DNA of 64,000 bases from Archangium violaceum (GCF_016887565.1 NZ_CP069396.1:11514001-11578000); one strand, 5' to 3'; shown: positions 9,267 to 19,799, numbered from the stretch's first letter. A program made the numbers and translations. Notes: a model not told the origin generated them from the sequence alone.

Positions 9267-9906
9267 CACCGCCGGAGAAGGCGCGGTGCAGGCCGCCACG
9301 TGGGGGAGTCGGATGGGACGACTCGCCGTGCCCGTCTTCTCGCTGACAGGCGAAGGCGTGCTGGCGCTGCGGCTGGTGGCGGTGCCCGGCCGGGCCATCG
9401 CCGTGGCGGGCCAGGCGCTCGGCGCCACGTACGTGCTGCACATGGCCAGCATGGGCGTGGCCGCGGCGGGCGGTGGCGCATGGACACCGCCCGTGGGCGG
9501 GCCGGGCCAGTGGGTACAGGTCAAAGAGTCCATGTCCGAAGCCGCGCGCAACTACCAATCCCAGGTGACGCGAGCACCACCCGGCTGGGTGTACCGCATC
9601 TTCCTCAATGGCGAGAAAGCTGACTTCGACGGGTACGACCCCCAGGCCGGTGTCCTGCTGGATGCCAAGGGCACGGGGTACGACAAATGGTTCGACAAGG
9701 ACTTCAAACACAAACCTTACTACCAGGGTGCCGATGAGCTCGTGGAGCGGGCCCGGAGACAACTCGAGTTCGCGCGGGGAGTGACAGTCCGTTGGCACGT
9801 GGCAGAACCCCGGATGGTGGGCATCATCAAGAAGCTCTTCGCGACCACGGGAATCAACGGTATTGAAGTGGTCCACACTGCGCCGTTGCCACCCCGAGGC
9901 ATGTGA
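8110..9906 (+). CDS. Polymorphic lipoprotein toxin with Tox-REase-5-like nuclease tip (copy 2; SitA-like)
   Basis: 598 residues. The lipobox (LAGC, Cys31) and the central region are identical to copy 1 up to about residue 385 and nearly so up to GPGQWV at about residue 469. The tip then differs: EKADFDGYD, VLLDAKGTGYDK and WHVAEPRM keep the same fold signature, but the active-site triplet reads Asp-x-Lys instead of Glu-x-Lys. Many surface positions change, and the C-terminus is several residues longer (ends PPRGM). The partner immunity gene starts three bases after the stop, so translation is probably coupled. As in copy 1, the role in kin discrimination is inferred from architecture. Confidence 0.82.
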   Translation: MLVQPHCLRGRGWRHLPALLPLAALLMLAGCATVTPRTSRGWLLPGLSHRSLAPTPFPSTSAQPVVAAPLPSSTLVQGATSTAAEDDDEEDDVEAQERAPGDVTGAPETSSHARAGHLVAGGDEPLEDWGEGWTGWPDGVGDGRPHTVPMSLDYFQGFLAHVGVPTDALPDDGRTLSPEQALRLLPHLLSSPVTLGNFAQRRMAAWLLLEVATGERPVSREELHARMERFHRLLVLRPDGYLVLAVTGEAKQKVGEVQVAQDGTLRAGRYEVGPFYALESRRLWPVDAALEVPRGALPLGAYEPDDGVLLPALHGAALALADTVEGLYRITFHPIETVEGLIRLPGAVRELVRNAPEYWESFRHKPSGEQVRGVSRVATGVVLMVGTAGEGAVQAATWGSRMGRLAVPVFSLTGEGVLALRLVAVPGRAIAVAGQALGATYVLHMASMGVAAAGGGAWTPPVGGPGQWVQVKESMSEAARNYQSQVTRAPPGWVYRIFLNGEKADFDGYDPQAGVLLDAKGTGYDKWFDKDFKHKPYYQGADELVERARRQLEFARGVTVRWHVAEPRMVGIIKKLFATTGINGIEVVHTAPLPPRGM

Positions 9907-9909
9907 TTC

Positions 9910-10638
9910 ATGAGGGAGACCTACGCTGCTGGAGTCTACTGGCCAGCTCGCGCGGAAACCGCCGAGCAGTGTGCCCGGCGCGCGGAGACCTTCTTCCGTC
10001 TGCTCTCGCGTTGCGACACCAGCTATACGCGCTGGTTCGAGAAGGCGCACTCGCTCGAGAAAGCGCTCCAGCTCCAATTCGAGCCCACCTACGAAACGTT
10101 CCTACGCTTCTTCGGAGAGAAGAAGTATCGCCGGGGGAAGACAGACAAGGATGGGTTCAACTTTGGAGCCTGGAATGGGGATGAGGAAGGTAGCAACATC
10201 ATGCTCACCTGCGGCACCAGCTCTCGCTACTTCCCCAACACATGCATTCTCCATCTGCCCTCGGTGGATACAGAGGCGGGGCGGATACTTTCCGCGCCCG
10301 TGATGACGGAAGTAGTACGCGCCCTGGTGCTGGCCTGGGAGCCGGAGGATGGCGGTGTCTTCTCGGACGCCTACCAGGAATCAAGAAACGAGCCCGTGGG
10401 GCCCCCGCGCACGGGCTGGCTCATGTACCTCTCGCGCCGCCGGGGAGAGGTGCCTCCCCTGCCCGCGCCCGTGCGTGTCGAGCCCGTGGAGGACAAGGGC
10501 TCGCTCGTCATCCTCACTCCCGAGCGCTTCACCGTGGACGACCCGGCTCATGTCGCCCTGGCCGATGAAGTGCGCGCATTGCTCGACCGGGCGGGCCTGC
10601 TGAAGGAGTCCAGCGCATACTCCTCCACCCCGTCGTAA
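9910..10638 (+). CDS. Imm52-like immunity protein for toxin copy 2
   Basis: 242 residues, cytoplasmic, same family as the protein at 7271-7999. It shares LQFEPTYETFLRFF and an identical C-terminal third starting at TGWLMYLSRR. Residues about 88-130 and many N-terminal positions differ, in step with the change of toxin tip just upstream. Whether it cross-protects against toxin copy 1 cannot be told from sequence; the divergence suggests it does not. Confidence 0.8.
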   Translation: MRETYAAGVYWPARAETAEQCARRAETFFRLLSRCDTSYTRWFEKAHSLEKALQLQFEPTYETFLRFFGEKKYRRGKTDKDGFNFGAWNGDEEGSNIMLTCGTSSRYFPNTCILHLPSVDTEAGRILSAPVMTEVVRALVLAWEPEDGGVFSDAYQESRNEPVGPPRTGWLMYLSRRRGEVPPLPAPVRVEPVEDKGSLVILTPERFTVDDPAHVALADEVRALLDRAGLLKESSAYSSTPS

Positions 10639-10659
10639 TCCACGTTCTCGGACGGCGCG
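10410..10659 (+). repeat. Direct repeat, 3' block of the toxin duplication, copy 2
   Basis: Second copy of 7771-8020. Beyond about 10660 the sequence is unique, so this marks the right edge of the duplicated region. Confidence 0.88.
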
Positions 10660-10731
10660 CTACGGGTCAACCCTCCGGCAGCGCGCATCCCGTGCTGGCC
10701 AGGAGGTCGCCATCGTGCCTATCTCCACCTC

Positions 10732-12696
10732 ATGGGCGCACTGGCCGACCTCCTCACCACGCGGCGGGAGGACATCCTGCAGCGGTTCGAGCGCACGGTG
10801 CGGGCCCACCTCCCGGCCGAGCAGCTGACACGCTCCGCCATCATCGACACGATTCCGGGTCTGCTCGATGAGATGCGCACGCTCCTCCGAGGCCTCGACG
10901 GGGGAGAGGCCTCGCCCACCGACAGCCTCCACGTGAGCCAGCGGGTCGAGGAGCACCGGGCCCAGCGGCAGGATCTCGGCTACAGCGTCACCCAGCTCGT
11001 CCACGAGTACGGTCTGCTGCGCGACTGCATCCTCGAGCTGATGGAGGAGACCGGCGGCGTGCTCGACATGAAGGAGCAGAGGGCCTTCCACCGCTGCCTG
11101 GACCTCGCGATGACCGATGCCGTCACCGAGTCCGGTCGCATGCGGGACGAGGAACGCCGCGCGGCGGAGGAGGAGCGGTCGGCGCTGCTGCACCGCGAGC
11201 GCGCCGCCCGGGCCGAGGCCGAGGAGCAGCGGGCCCTGCTGGAGGGCATCATCTCCCAGAGCGGTGACGGCATCCTGGTGGCGGACGCCCAGGGCGTGCT
11301 GCGCCTCTTCAACCCGGAGGCCGAGCGGCAACACGGCATGTCCCTCAGCGAGGTGCACGTCGCGCGCTGGGGGGAGCAATACGGGCTGGTCGACGAGGAG
11401 GGCCATCCCCTCCCCCTGGATCGGGTACCCCTCTATCGCGCGCTCCAGGGCGAGTACATCCGGGACGAGTCCATCTGGCTGCGCCGGCCGGATGGGACGC
11501 GGCTGCCCGTCACCATCACCGCCCGGCCCCTGCGGCGGCCCGACGGCTCCCCGGGTGGGGCGGTGGCCTCCACCCGCGACGTGGCGATGCGGCGGGCCAT
11601 GGCCCAGGAGCGGGAGGAGGCGCTGGCGCTGCTGGACATCCTGCTGGCCACCGCGCCGGTGGGCCTGTCCTTCCTGGACAGGGACCTGCGCTACGTGCGC
11701 ATCAACAACGCGCTCGCCGCCATCAACGGCGTGCCCGTGGAACAGTCACTCGGACGGACCCCGCGCGAGATCATCCCGAAGATCGCTCCCCTCAACGAGC
11801 CCCACTACCGGCGCGTTCTGGAGACTGGCGAGCCGGTGCTCAACGTGGAGATCTCCGGCTCCACGGCGGGCCGGGGGGGCCAGGTCGGCCACTACCTGGT
11901 GAGCTACTACCCGGTGAAGGACCACGAGGGCCGCGTCTCCATGGTGGGCACGGTGGTGGTGGACATCACCGACCGCAAGCGCATCGAGGAGCGATTGCGC
12001 CAGACGTCCGAGTTCCGCGAGCGCTTCCTCGGCATCGTCAGCCACGACCTGCGCAACCCCCTGGGCGTCATCACCCTGTCGGCCAACATGCTGCTGCGCC
12101 AGGAGACGCTGCCCGAGCGAGCCCTGCGACTCTCCCAGCGCATCGCCCTCAACGCGGAGCTGATGGGGCGGATGATCGGCGACCTGTTGGACCTCACGCG
12201 CGGGCGGCTGGGGGGCGGCATCCCCATCGCCCCCGCTCCGGTGGACCTGGGCTTGTTGGGCCGGCGCGTCCTGGGCGAGCTGGAGGTGACCCACCCGGCG
12301 CGCGAGCTGCGGTTGGAGGCGCGGGGCGACCTCCAGGGCGAGTGGGACCAGGACCGGCTGGCCCAGCTGCTCGGCAACCTGTTGCGCAACGCCCTGGACT
12401 ACAGCCCCGAGGACACGCCCGTCACGCTGACCCTCCAGGACGAGGGCGCGGGCATCCGCATCGAGGTGGGCAACCGGGGCGAGCCCATCCCCGCCGAGCT
12501 GCTCCCCGTCCTCTTCGAGCCCTTCCGCCGCGGGGAGCTGCGCGGCCACAGGCGCTCGTCGGGACTGGGGTTGGGGCTCTACATCGTCCAGCAGATCGCC
12601 CTGGCGCACGCGGGCACCATCGAGGCGCGCTCGACGCGCGAGGAGGGCACGGTGTTCACCGTGCGGCTGCCCCGGCTCGCGCCGCGTCAGGGGTGA
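10732..12696 (+). CDS. Hybrid-free PAS sensor histidine kinase
   Basis: 654 residues, no membrane segment, so a soluble sensor kinase. Order: an RsbRD-like helical N-terminal domain (about 1-135), a coiled linker rich in Glu/Arg, PAS domain 1 (about 167-290), PAS domain 2 (about 298-420), a HisKA domain with phospho-acceptor His438 in SHDLRNPLG, and a HATPase domain with N-box NLLRNALDYS and G-box GLGLGLYIVQQ. All catalytic motifs look intact. The signal is unknown; PAS domains bind small molecules or cofactors. The single-domain response regulator about 300 bases downstream on the same strand is a plausible partner. Confidence 0.92.
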   Translation: MGALADLLTTRREDILQRFERTVRAHLPAEQLTRSAIIDTIPGLLDEMRTLLRGLDGGEASPTDSLHVSQRVEEHRAQRQDLGYSVTQLVHEYGLLRDCILELMEETGGVLDMKEQRAFHRCLDLAMTDAVTESGRMRDEERRAAEEERSALLHRERAARAEAEEQRALLEGIISQSGDGILVADAQGVLRLFNPEAERQHGMSLSEVHVARWGEQYGLVDEEGHPLPLDRVPLYRALQGEYIRDESIWLRRPDGTRLPVTITARPLRRPDGSPGGAVASTRDVAMRRAMAQEREEALALLDILLATAPVGLSFLDRDLRYVRINNALAAINGVPVEQSLGRTPREIIPKIAPLNEPHYRRVLETGEPVLNVEISGSTAGRGGQVGHYLVSYYPVKDHEGRVSMVGTVVVDITDRKRIEERLRQTSEFRERFLGIVSHDLRNPLGVITLSANMLLRQETLPERALRLSQRIALNAELMGRMIGDLLDLTRGRLGGGIPIAPAPVDLGLLGRRVLGELEVTHPARELRLEARGDLQGEWDQDRLAQLLGNLLRNALDYSPEDTPVTLTLQDEGAGIRIEVGNRGEPIPAELLPVLFEPFRRGELRGHRRSSGLGLGLYIVQQIALAHAGTIEARSTREEGTVFTVRLPRLAPRQG

Positions 12697-12993
12697 GTCC
12701 ACTGTCGGCAACACCCCGGCGGCCGGCCTCATGGGAGCGCCTGCCCGCCCGCCCGTGTCGTCTTCCTGGATGTTGTCTTCCTGGCTTTGCGCGGCTCGCT
12801 GGACTCCTGCCCGCAGGCTCTTCCTTGCTTTGCACAGAACCCCGGGCTGTGGACGTCGGATTTGTGGCCTCCGGACACGGTTCCGGTGGGGGAGGGCCTC
12901 CCACTGTGGGGCCGAGACGGTATTCTTGGGCCCCGCAGCCATTGGCTGCCTCTGTCGAAAACCATCTCTGCCCATCCTCCAAGAGGAGCCCCC
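12697..12993. other. Intergenic region between histidine kinase and response regulator
   Basis: About 300 bases with no credible gene. A TATTCT hexamer near 12926 could be a -10 box for the response regulator, but I see no good -35 partner. No strong hairpin was noticed. Confidence 0.4.
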
Positions 12994-13401
12994 ATGTCCG
13001 AGAGCGAGAACAAGATTCGTGTCCTCGTGGTGGACGACGATGTGGATCAGCTCATGCTGTTGGAGCGGACGCTCAACGCATATGGCTTCGAGGTCCGCAC
13101 CCACCGTTCGTCGCTGGGCGTATCCAACCTGGTCCGCAACGCCCTGCCGGACCTCGTGCTGTTGGACGTGAACATCCCGGCGCTCAGCGGGGACAAGGTG
13201 CTGGCGCTGGCGCGCAACCAGGCGCCGGCCACCACGCGCTTCATCCTCTATTCGGCCTCGGACGAGTCCAAGCTGCGCGCGCTGGCGCTGGCCTCGGGGG
13301 CGGACGGCTACATCTCCAAGAGCGTCCAGGGCGAGGCGCTGGCCCGCAAGCTCATCAGCATCTACAAGAAGAGCCGGCTGCCGGCGGCGAGCGCCCGCTA
13401 A
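12994..13401 (+). CDS. Single-domain response regulator (receiver only)
   Basis: 135 residues consisting of one receiver domain. The acidic pocket is DDD at residues 14-16, the phospho-acceptor is Asp58 in VLLDVN, and the conserved Lys sits in GYISKS near residue 110. There is no output domain, so it must act by protein contact or as a phosphate relay, as CheY- and DivK-like regulators do. The start was placed at ATG 12994 because an AGAGGAG box lies a few bases upstream; longer in-frame versions would add sequence with no domain character. It converges with the ABC1 kinase gene, six bases between the stops. Confidence 0.9.
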   Translation: MSESENKIRVLVVDDDVDQLMLLERTLNAYGFEVRTHRSSLGVSNLVRNALPDLVLLDVNIPALSGDKVLALARNQAPATTRFILYSASDESKLRALALASGADGYISKSVQGEALARKLISIYKKSRLPAASAR

Positions 13402-13407
13402 CGGCGC

Positions 13408-14718
13408 TCACAGCAGGGCGGCGACCTCCTGGAAGACACTCCGGAAGTCGCCCCGCGCGCCGATGAGCCGCAGGTTCTGCGCCAGGCCTCCGGTGGAGCG
13501 GAAGAACATCACCGCCTCGGCGGGTGGGCGGATTTTGAGAAAACGAGCGGCGTTGCGCGCGAAGTGCAGCTTCATGTCGCGCGTGATGGAGCACGTGGCG
13601 TAGTCGTACGAGGTGGCGCGCATGGGCCGTCCGGCGATGTGCAGCACCTCCTGGATGAGCTCGCTGGCCTCCGCGTCCGGCAGCTCCGAGGTGAAGCCCA
13701 CCTCGCGGCTCAGGCCCATCACGTCCATGGACTCCAGCCGCACGGCGTGGAGGAACATGCGCCGGTTGGCGTCCACGAAGTGAGGGCTGAAGCGCTTGAT
13801 GGAGCCGAAGTCGAGCAGCCCCAACCGCCCGTCCTCCAGCACCATGAAGTTGCCCGGGTGCGGGTCGGCGTGCATCTCCCCGACGGTGAAGAAGGGCCCG
13901 TAGATGGCGAGGATGAGCTGGCGCGCCACGCGGAAGCGCTCCTCGGCGGAGGGCTCGGAGACGACCCAGTCCTTGAGGGTGCGGCCCTGGAGCAGCTCCA
14001 GGGTGAGCACGCGCCGGGTGGTGCGCTCGGAGATGACGGCGGGCACCTCGAGCTCCGGCAGGCGCGCCACGCCGCGGGCGAAGGCGGTGCACAACCCGGC
14101 CTCTCGCAGATAGTCCGTCTCCAGGAGCATCTCCTCGCGCAGCTCCTGGAAGTAGGCGGTGCCATCCGTGAGGCGCGAGGCCTTGGAGAGGGTGTTCACC
14201 ACCAGGCCCAGGTTGTCCATGTCCCCGCTCAGCGTCGCGGCGATGCCGGGGTACTGCACCTTCACCGCCACCGGGCGGCCGTCCTGCAGCACGGCGCGGT
14301 GTACCTGGCCCAGCGAGGCGGCGGCGAGCGGCGTCTTGTCGAACTCGCGGAAGAGGGCCTCGGGGGAATCGCCCAGCTCCTCGCGCAGCACGCGCGCCAC
14401 CACCTCGTACGGCATGGGCGGGGCCTCGTTCTGCAGGCGGGCGATGACCTGGCGCACCTCGGGGGAGAGGAACTCCGTGTCCATGGACACGACCTGGCCG
14501 AGCTTCATGGCCGCGCCCTTGAGCTCTCCCAACGTGGTGACGAGCTTCTCGGCGGCGGCCCTGCTGAGCAGCTCCGGCTCCTGGCCGACGAGCCGTTTGG
14601 CGCCACTCTTGAGGACGTCCGCGCCGAGTTGGGCGGAGAGGCCGGCGAGCTTGCGGAAGCGGGTGAAGCGCCCCTGGGTGGGGAGCTTGTCGTCGAGGTC
14701 GGAAGGGTCGGAGGGCAT
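13408..14718 (-). CDS. ABC1/UbiB-family atypical kinase
   Basis: 436 residues with the hallmarks of the ABC1/ADCK/UbiB family: the KxGQ-type motif (MKLGQVVSMD), the Ala-rich loop (AAASLGQVH) that replaces the Gly-rich loop of ordinary kinases, VAVKVQYPG with the catalytic Lys, a DPHPGNF catalytic loop and a LDFGSIKR metal-binding motif. In bacteria, family members support ubiquinone synthesis or act in lipid metabolism; no quinone genes lie nearby, so the role here is open. The kinase gene upstream (14737-16734) reads the same way with only 18 bases between, so they are probably co-transcribed. Confidence 0.88.
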   Translation of the reverse strand: MPSDPSDLDDKLPTQGRFTRFRKLAGLSAQLGADVLKSGAKRLVGQEPELLSRAAAEKLVTTLGELKGAAMKLGQVVSMDTEFLSPEVRQVIARLQNEAPPMPYEVVARVLREELGDSPEALFREFDKTPLAAASLGQVHRAVLQDGRPVAVKVQYPGIAATLSGDMDNLGLVVNTLSKASRLTDGTAYFQELREEMLLETDYLREAGLCTAFARGVARLPELEVPAVISERTTRRVLTLELLQGRTLKDWVVSEPSAEERFRVARQLILAIYGPFFTVGEMHADPHPGNFMVLEDGRLGLLDFGSIKRFSPHFVDANRRMFLHAVRLESMDVMGLSREVGFTSELPDAEASELIQEVLHIAGRPMRATSYDYATCSITRDMKLHFARNAARFLKIRPPAEAVMFFRSTGGLAQNLRLIGARGDFRSVFQEVAALL

Positions 14719-14736
14719 GCGCGCGGGCCGATACTA

Positions 14737-16734
<1,998 letters not shown>

Positions 16735-17053
16735 CCTCTCATTCCGTGGGACGATGCGGCGCCGAGGGGCTGTAAAAAGCGCCGAAGACGGGCTGAAAAT
16801 CCTACCGATTCCTGCCTCGAGGAGGGCGTGCCCGGGCCACCGTGCTCACCGGGGAAACGGGAGCGCCGACGGGAGCGGAAGAAGACGGAGGAGGCTGAAG
16901 CCAGGGTGGGTGCGGGGCATCATCGCCGAGGGAGGGTCGATGACGACGAACGGCAACCAGCGCACCGGGTGAAACAATCTCCCCTCTCCCTTCGGGAGAG
17001 GGACGGGGTGAGGGTATCGCGCGCCGTGGGTTCAACCCCACGTCGCCCCCGTC
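16735..17053. other. Intergenic region with one dispersed palindromic repeat
   Basis: 319 bases between the start of the kinase gene and the 3' end of the RelE-like gene. It holds one copy of the dispersed repeat at 16981-17016. Open frames across it give SPRPSPEGRG-type peptides that come only from translating the repeat. No RNA gene was recognised. Confidence 0.5.
16981..17016 (+). repeat. Dispersed palindromic repeat, copy 1
   Basis: Consists of CCCTCTCCC, a short loop, GGGAGAGGG, then a tail ACGGGGTGAGGGTA. It can fold into a 9-bp hairpin. Lies just beyond the 3' end of the RelE-like gene. Confidence 0.85.
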
Positions 17054-17383
17054 TCAGTGACGACCGTTGGCGGCCAGCAGCTCCGAGGCGAGCGTGGGAG
17101 CTGCGTCCTCCTCCTCGACGTCGAGGACGGAGATGGTGCGGCAGGAGGTATCGACCTCATAGAGGACGACGTACCCATCGACGACGCAGCGCAGCAGGGG
17201 CAGGTCGGTGGCGCCGAGCTTCAACCAGAGGGGGTTGAGGGGAGGAGCCATCTCCGCCAGGCGCGAGATGTCGTCGATGCGGCGGTGCAATCGTTCGACG
17301 AGCGCTGGGGGAAGTGACTTCAAAGTACTCCACAGCTCCACTGGGATATGGACGCGGTAGGCCATTGAGGGCGAGGTGGCCAT
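17054..17383 (-). CDS. RelE/ParE-like toxin-fold protein (orphan)
   Basis: 109 residues. The pattern YRVHIPVELWSTLKSLPPALVERLHRRI... followed by a LRCVVDGYVVLYEVD strand pair is that of the RelE/ParE superfamily, which cut mRNA on ribosomes or poison gyrase. Similarity is by shape rather than strong motifs, and no antitoxin gene is found on either side, so it may be a solitary or degenerate member or a plain regulator. Start at ATG 17383 is supported by AAAGGA four bases upstream; another ATG lies six codons later. Confidence 0.5.
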   Translation of the reverse strand: MATSPSMAYRVHIPVELWSTLKSLPPALVERLHRRIDDISRLAEMAPPLNPLWLKLGATDLPLLRCVVDGYVVLYEVDTSCRTISVLDVEEEDAAPTLASELLAANGRH

Positions 17384-17620
17384 TGTCCTTTGGCCCGACA
17401 AGTGGGGGGTTGCGCATTGCCGGACAGGGGGTGGCCCCCAGCGTTCAGGCGTCGACGGAAACGATGAGTCCACGAGGTTTGGAGTGTGGGCTTTCGGTCA
17501 GGGGAGAGGCGCTGGGGCCGGGAGGGGCGGAGAGGGATTTCTCGGAAGGCGGGCTGTGCCGTGTTGAGATGTGGGGGGAGCCGTACGCGTCCCTGCCCCC
17601 GCATCGGAGCCAGAAGCCAC

Positions 17621-18964
17621 GTGGAAACACTCGTTCGGATCGCGGAGGCGTTGGGTCGCTTCTCCGCGCGCTTCGTGCCCAGCTCGTTCGCCATCGCGGT
17701 GCTGCTGTCGCTGCTCACCCTGGCGCTGGCGCTGGGGTGGACGGACGCACCGGCGCCGAGGGTGCTGGACGCGTGGGGAGGAGGCTTCTGGGAGCTGCTG
17801 ACCTTCTCCATGCAGATGGCGCTGGTGATGTTCACCGGCTACCTGCTGGCGCTGACGGGCCCGGTGAAGGCGCTGCTGGAGCACCTGGCGAGGCTGGCGC
17901 GAGGCCCGCGCAGCGCGGTGGTGCTGATGGCGGCCGTGTCGATGGGGCTGGCCTACATCAACTGGGGCCTGTCGCTGGTGGCGAGCGCCATGCTGGTGCG
18001 CTTCGTGGTGAGGCGGCAACCGGACGTGGACTACCGGCTGCTGGTGGCGTGCGCCTACTTCGGACTGGGGGCCACGTGGCATGCGGGCCTGTCGGCCTCC
18101 GCGCCGCTGCTGGTGGCCACGCCGGGCCACTTCCTGGAGAAGCAGCTCGGCCTCATCCCCATCGACCGGACGCTCTTCTCGCCCTTCAACATCGGGCTCA
18201 CGGTGGGGGTGGTGGGCGTGCTGACGCTGCTGGCGTGGGCGCTGCATCCGCGGCCCGAGCGCGCGGTGCGGGTGGACCCGGCCATCCTGGAGCAGCTGAA
18301 GGACTTCGAGCCGCCCGCGCGGCCGGCGGACAAGAGCCCCGCGGCGTGGATGGACTTCTCGCCGCTGCTCAACGTCCTCTTCGGCGCGCTGGGGGTGCTG
18401 TGGTTCGGCCGGCACCTGTGGCTCAACGGAGGCTGGAAGGCCATCAACCTCAACGTGGTGAACTTCCTGTTCCTGATGCTGGCGGTGCTGCTGCATGGAA
18501 CGCCCGCGCGGCTGCTCAAGGCGAGCGAGGAGGCCGCGAGCGTGCTGCACGGCATCGTGCTGCAGTTCCCGCTGTACGCGGGCATCTACGGCATCTTCAA
18601 GGCCACGGGGCTCACCGAGCGCATCGGGCAGCTCTTCGTGTCGGTGTCCACGCCCACGACCTTCCCGGCCATCATCTACCTGTACAGCGGGGTGGTGAAC
18701 TACTTCGTGCCCTCGGGCGGCTCCAAGTGGGCCATCGAAGCGCCCTACCTGCTGGAGGCGGCGAGGACCCTGGGGGTGGAGCCGGAGAAGGTGGTGATGG
18801 CGTACGCGTGGGGGGACATGGCCACGGACCTCATCCAGCCCTTCTGGGCGCTGCCGCTGCTGGCGGTGGCGCGGTTGGACTTCAAGGACATTCTCGGGTT
18901 CCTGCTGGTGGCCTTCTTCGTGTACCTGCCGCTGGTGACACTGGCCTTCCTGCTGTGGGGGTGA
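17621..18964 (+). CDS. atoE: Short-chain fatty acid transporter, AtoE family
   Basis: 447 residues, a polytopic inner-membrane protein with about ten hydrophobic helices. Length and sequence fit the AtoE short-chain fatty acid transporter family: early ARFVPSSFAIAVLLS, then MGLAYINWGLSL, GATWHAGLSASAPLL, a YSGVVNYFVPSGGSKWAIE segment and a final WGDMATDLIQPFWALP. In Escherichia coli AtoE imports acetoacetate and butyrate. No acetoacetate-degrading genes are adjacent, so use of these acids here is inferred. The start was set at GTG 17621, where the family begins; the frame is open further upstream but shows no family similarity. Confidence 0.87.
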   Translation: METLVRIAEALGRFSARFVPSSFAIAVLLSLLTLALALGWTDAPAPRVLDAWGGGFWELLTFSMQMALVMFTGYLLALTGPVKALLEHLARLARGPRSAVVLMAAVSMGLAYINWGLSLVASAMLVRFVVRRQPDVDYRLLVACAYFGLGATWHAGLSASAPLLVATPGHFLEKQLGLIPIDRTLFSPFNIGLTVGVVGVLTLLAWALHPRPERAVRVDPAILEQLKDFEPPARPADKSPAAWMDFSPLLNVLFGALGVLWFGRHLWLNGGWKAINLNVVNFLFLMLAVLLHGTPARLLKASEEAASVLHGIVLQFPLYAGIYGIFKATGLTERIGQLFVSVSTPTTFPAIIYLYSGVVNYFVPSGGSKWAIEAPYLLEAARTLGVEPEKVVMAYAWGDMATDLIQPFWALPLLAVARLDFKDILGFLLVAFFVYLPLVTLAFLLWG

Positions 18965-19037
18965 AGGGGTGGCCCGCCCCCGGGTGCCCTGTGGTAGACA
19001 TCGGCCTGGAACAAGCCCAATCGAGGGGGATGAACTC

Positions 19038-19553
19038 ATGGCGGGAAATCTGAAGAAGCTGGCGGTGTGCGCGGTGGTGGCGTTCGGCGGCGTGGCGATG
19101 GCGCAGGATCAGGCCGCGGCCCCGGAGGCTCCGGCGCGCGAGCCGGTGAAGGTGCCGTCGGGCGACGCGGTGAAGACCACCTGGGAGTATTTCTACAAGG
19201 GCCAGGGCCAGGGTCCGGTGCTGGTGGAGGCGAAGCTGTGCACCGAGGTGGCCAAGGACGGCCCCAACAAGTTCGAGTGCATCACGGAGGTGGCGCCGGA
19301 GGGAGTGAAGGCGAACACGAGCGTGATGGTGTGGCAGTCGTACCTGGTGCCGCAGGGGGACAGCATCGAGGACCTGATGGTTCAGGTGAAGCAGGGCAAC
19401 GTGGTGCGTGAGACGAAGGACGTGAAGGTGAAGGGGGACGGCTGGCGTGCGCGGCAGTGGACGGGCGTGCGGCTGAGCAAGCCGGGCGACTGGAGCGTGG
19501 TCATCATGCGCGGCGAGCAGGTGCTCAAGACGCTCAACGTGAAGGTGCTGTAG
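19038..19553 (+). CDS. Exported protein of unknown function
   Basis: 171 residues with a clear signal peptide (AVCAVVAFGGVAMAQ, cleavage near residue 22). The mature part is mostly beta strand, starting TWEYFYKGQGQGPVLVEAKLC, with two Cys that may form a disulfide, and ends in WSVVIMRGEQVLKTLNV. It resembles conserved myxobacterial secreted proteins without known function. The start at ATG 19038 is preceded by GAGGGGG at proper distance. A repeat copy and a terminator-like hairpin follow the stop. Confidence 0.7.
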   Translation: MAGNLKKLAVCAVVAFGGVAMAQDQAAAPEAPAREPVKVPSGDAVKTTWEYFYKGQGQGPVLVEAKLCTEVAKDGPNKFECITEVAPEGVKANTSVMVWQSYLVPQGDSIEDLMVQVKQGNVVRETKDVKVKGDGWRARQWTGVRLSKPGDWSVVIMRGEQVLKTLNVKVL

Positions 19554-19560
19554 CCAAGAA

Positions 19561-19596
19561 CCCCTCTCCCTCCGGGAGAGGGACGGGGTGAGGGTA
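19561..19596 (+). repeat. Dispersed palindromic repeat, copy 2
   Basis: Same element as at 16981, eight bases after the stop of the exported-protein gene. Sequence is CCCTCTCCC-tcc-GGGAGAGGG plus the ACGGGGTGAGGGTA tail. Confidence 0.88.
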
Positions 19597-19607
19597 TCCG
19601 CCCCCGA

Positions 19608-19656
19608 CGCGCCCGCCTGGAGGCCCCCCGAGGCCCTGGACGGGCGCGCTTCTTTT
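19608..19656 (+). terminator. Rho-independent terminator candidate
   Basis: CGCGCCCG at 19608-19615 pairs with CGGGCGCG at 19641-19648, and the stem is followed by CTTCTTTT. The loop is long and GC-rich with possible inner pairing. It would end transcription of the exported-protein gene. Confidence 0.6.
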
Positions 19657-19744
19657 CCCGGGCCCCATCGAGAGGACCCATCCTTTCACGTCTCGTAAGC
19701 CAGACTTACCCGGTGGATAAGAGTCACGTGAAACGGGCCCTCAA

Positions 19745-19779
19745 TACCCTCACCCCGTCCCTCTCCCAGGGGGAGAGGG
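19745..19779 (-). repeat. Dispersed palindromic repeat, copy 3
   Basis: Reverse-oriented copy (TACCCTCACCCCGTCCCTCTCCC, then GGGAGAGGG). Confidence 0.82.
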
Positions 19780-19799
19780 CTGAACCCGGGTCCTCCCAT

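Noticed and set aside
5399-10660. Mobile element as cause of the toxin duplication
   Set aside because: No transposase, inverted ends or target-site repeats were found at 5399, 8026 or 10660.
16802-17041. Small frames giving SPRPSPEGRG peptides here and near 19400-19680 and 25000
   Set aside because: They only translate the dispersed palindromic repeat.
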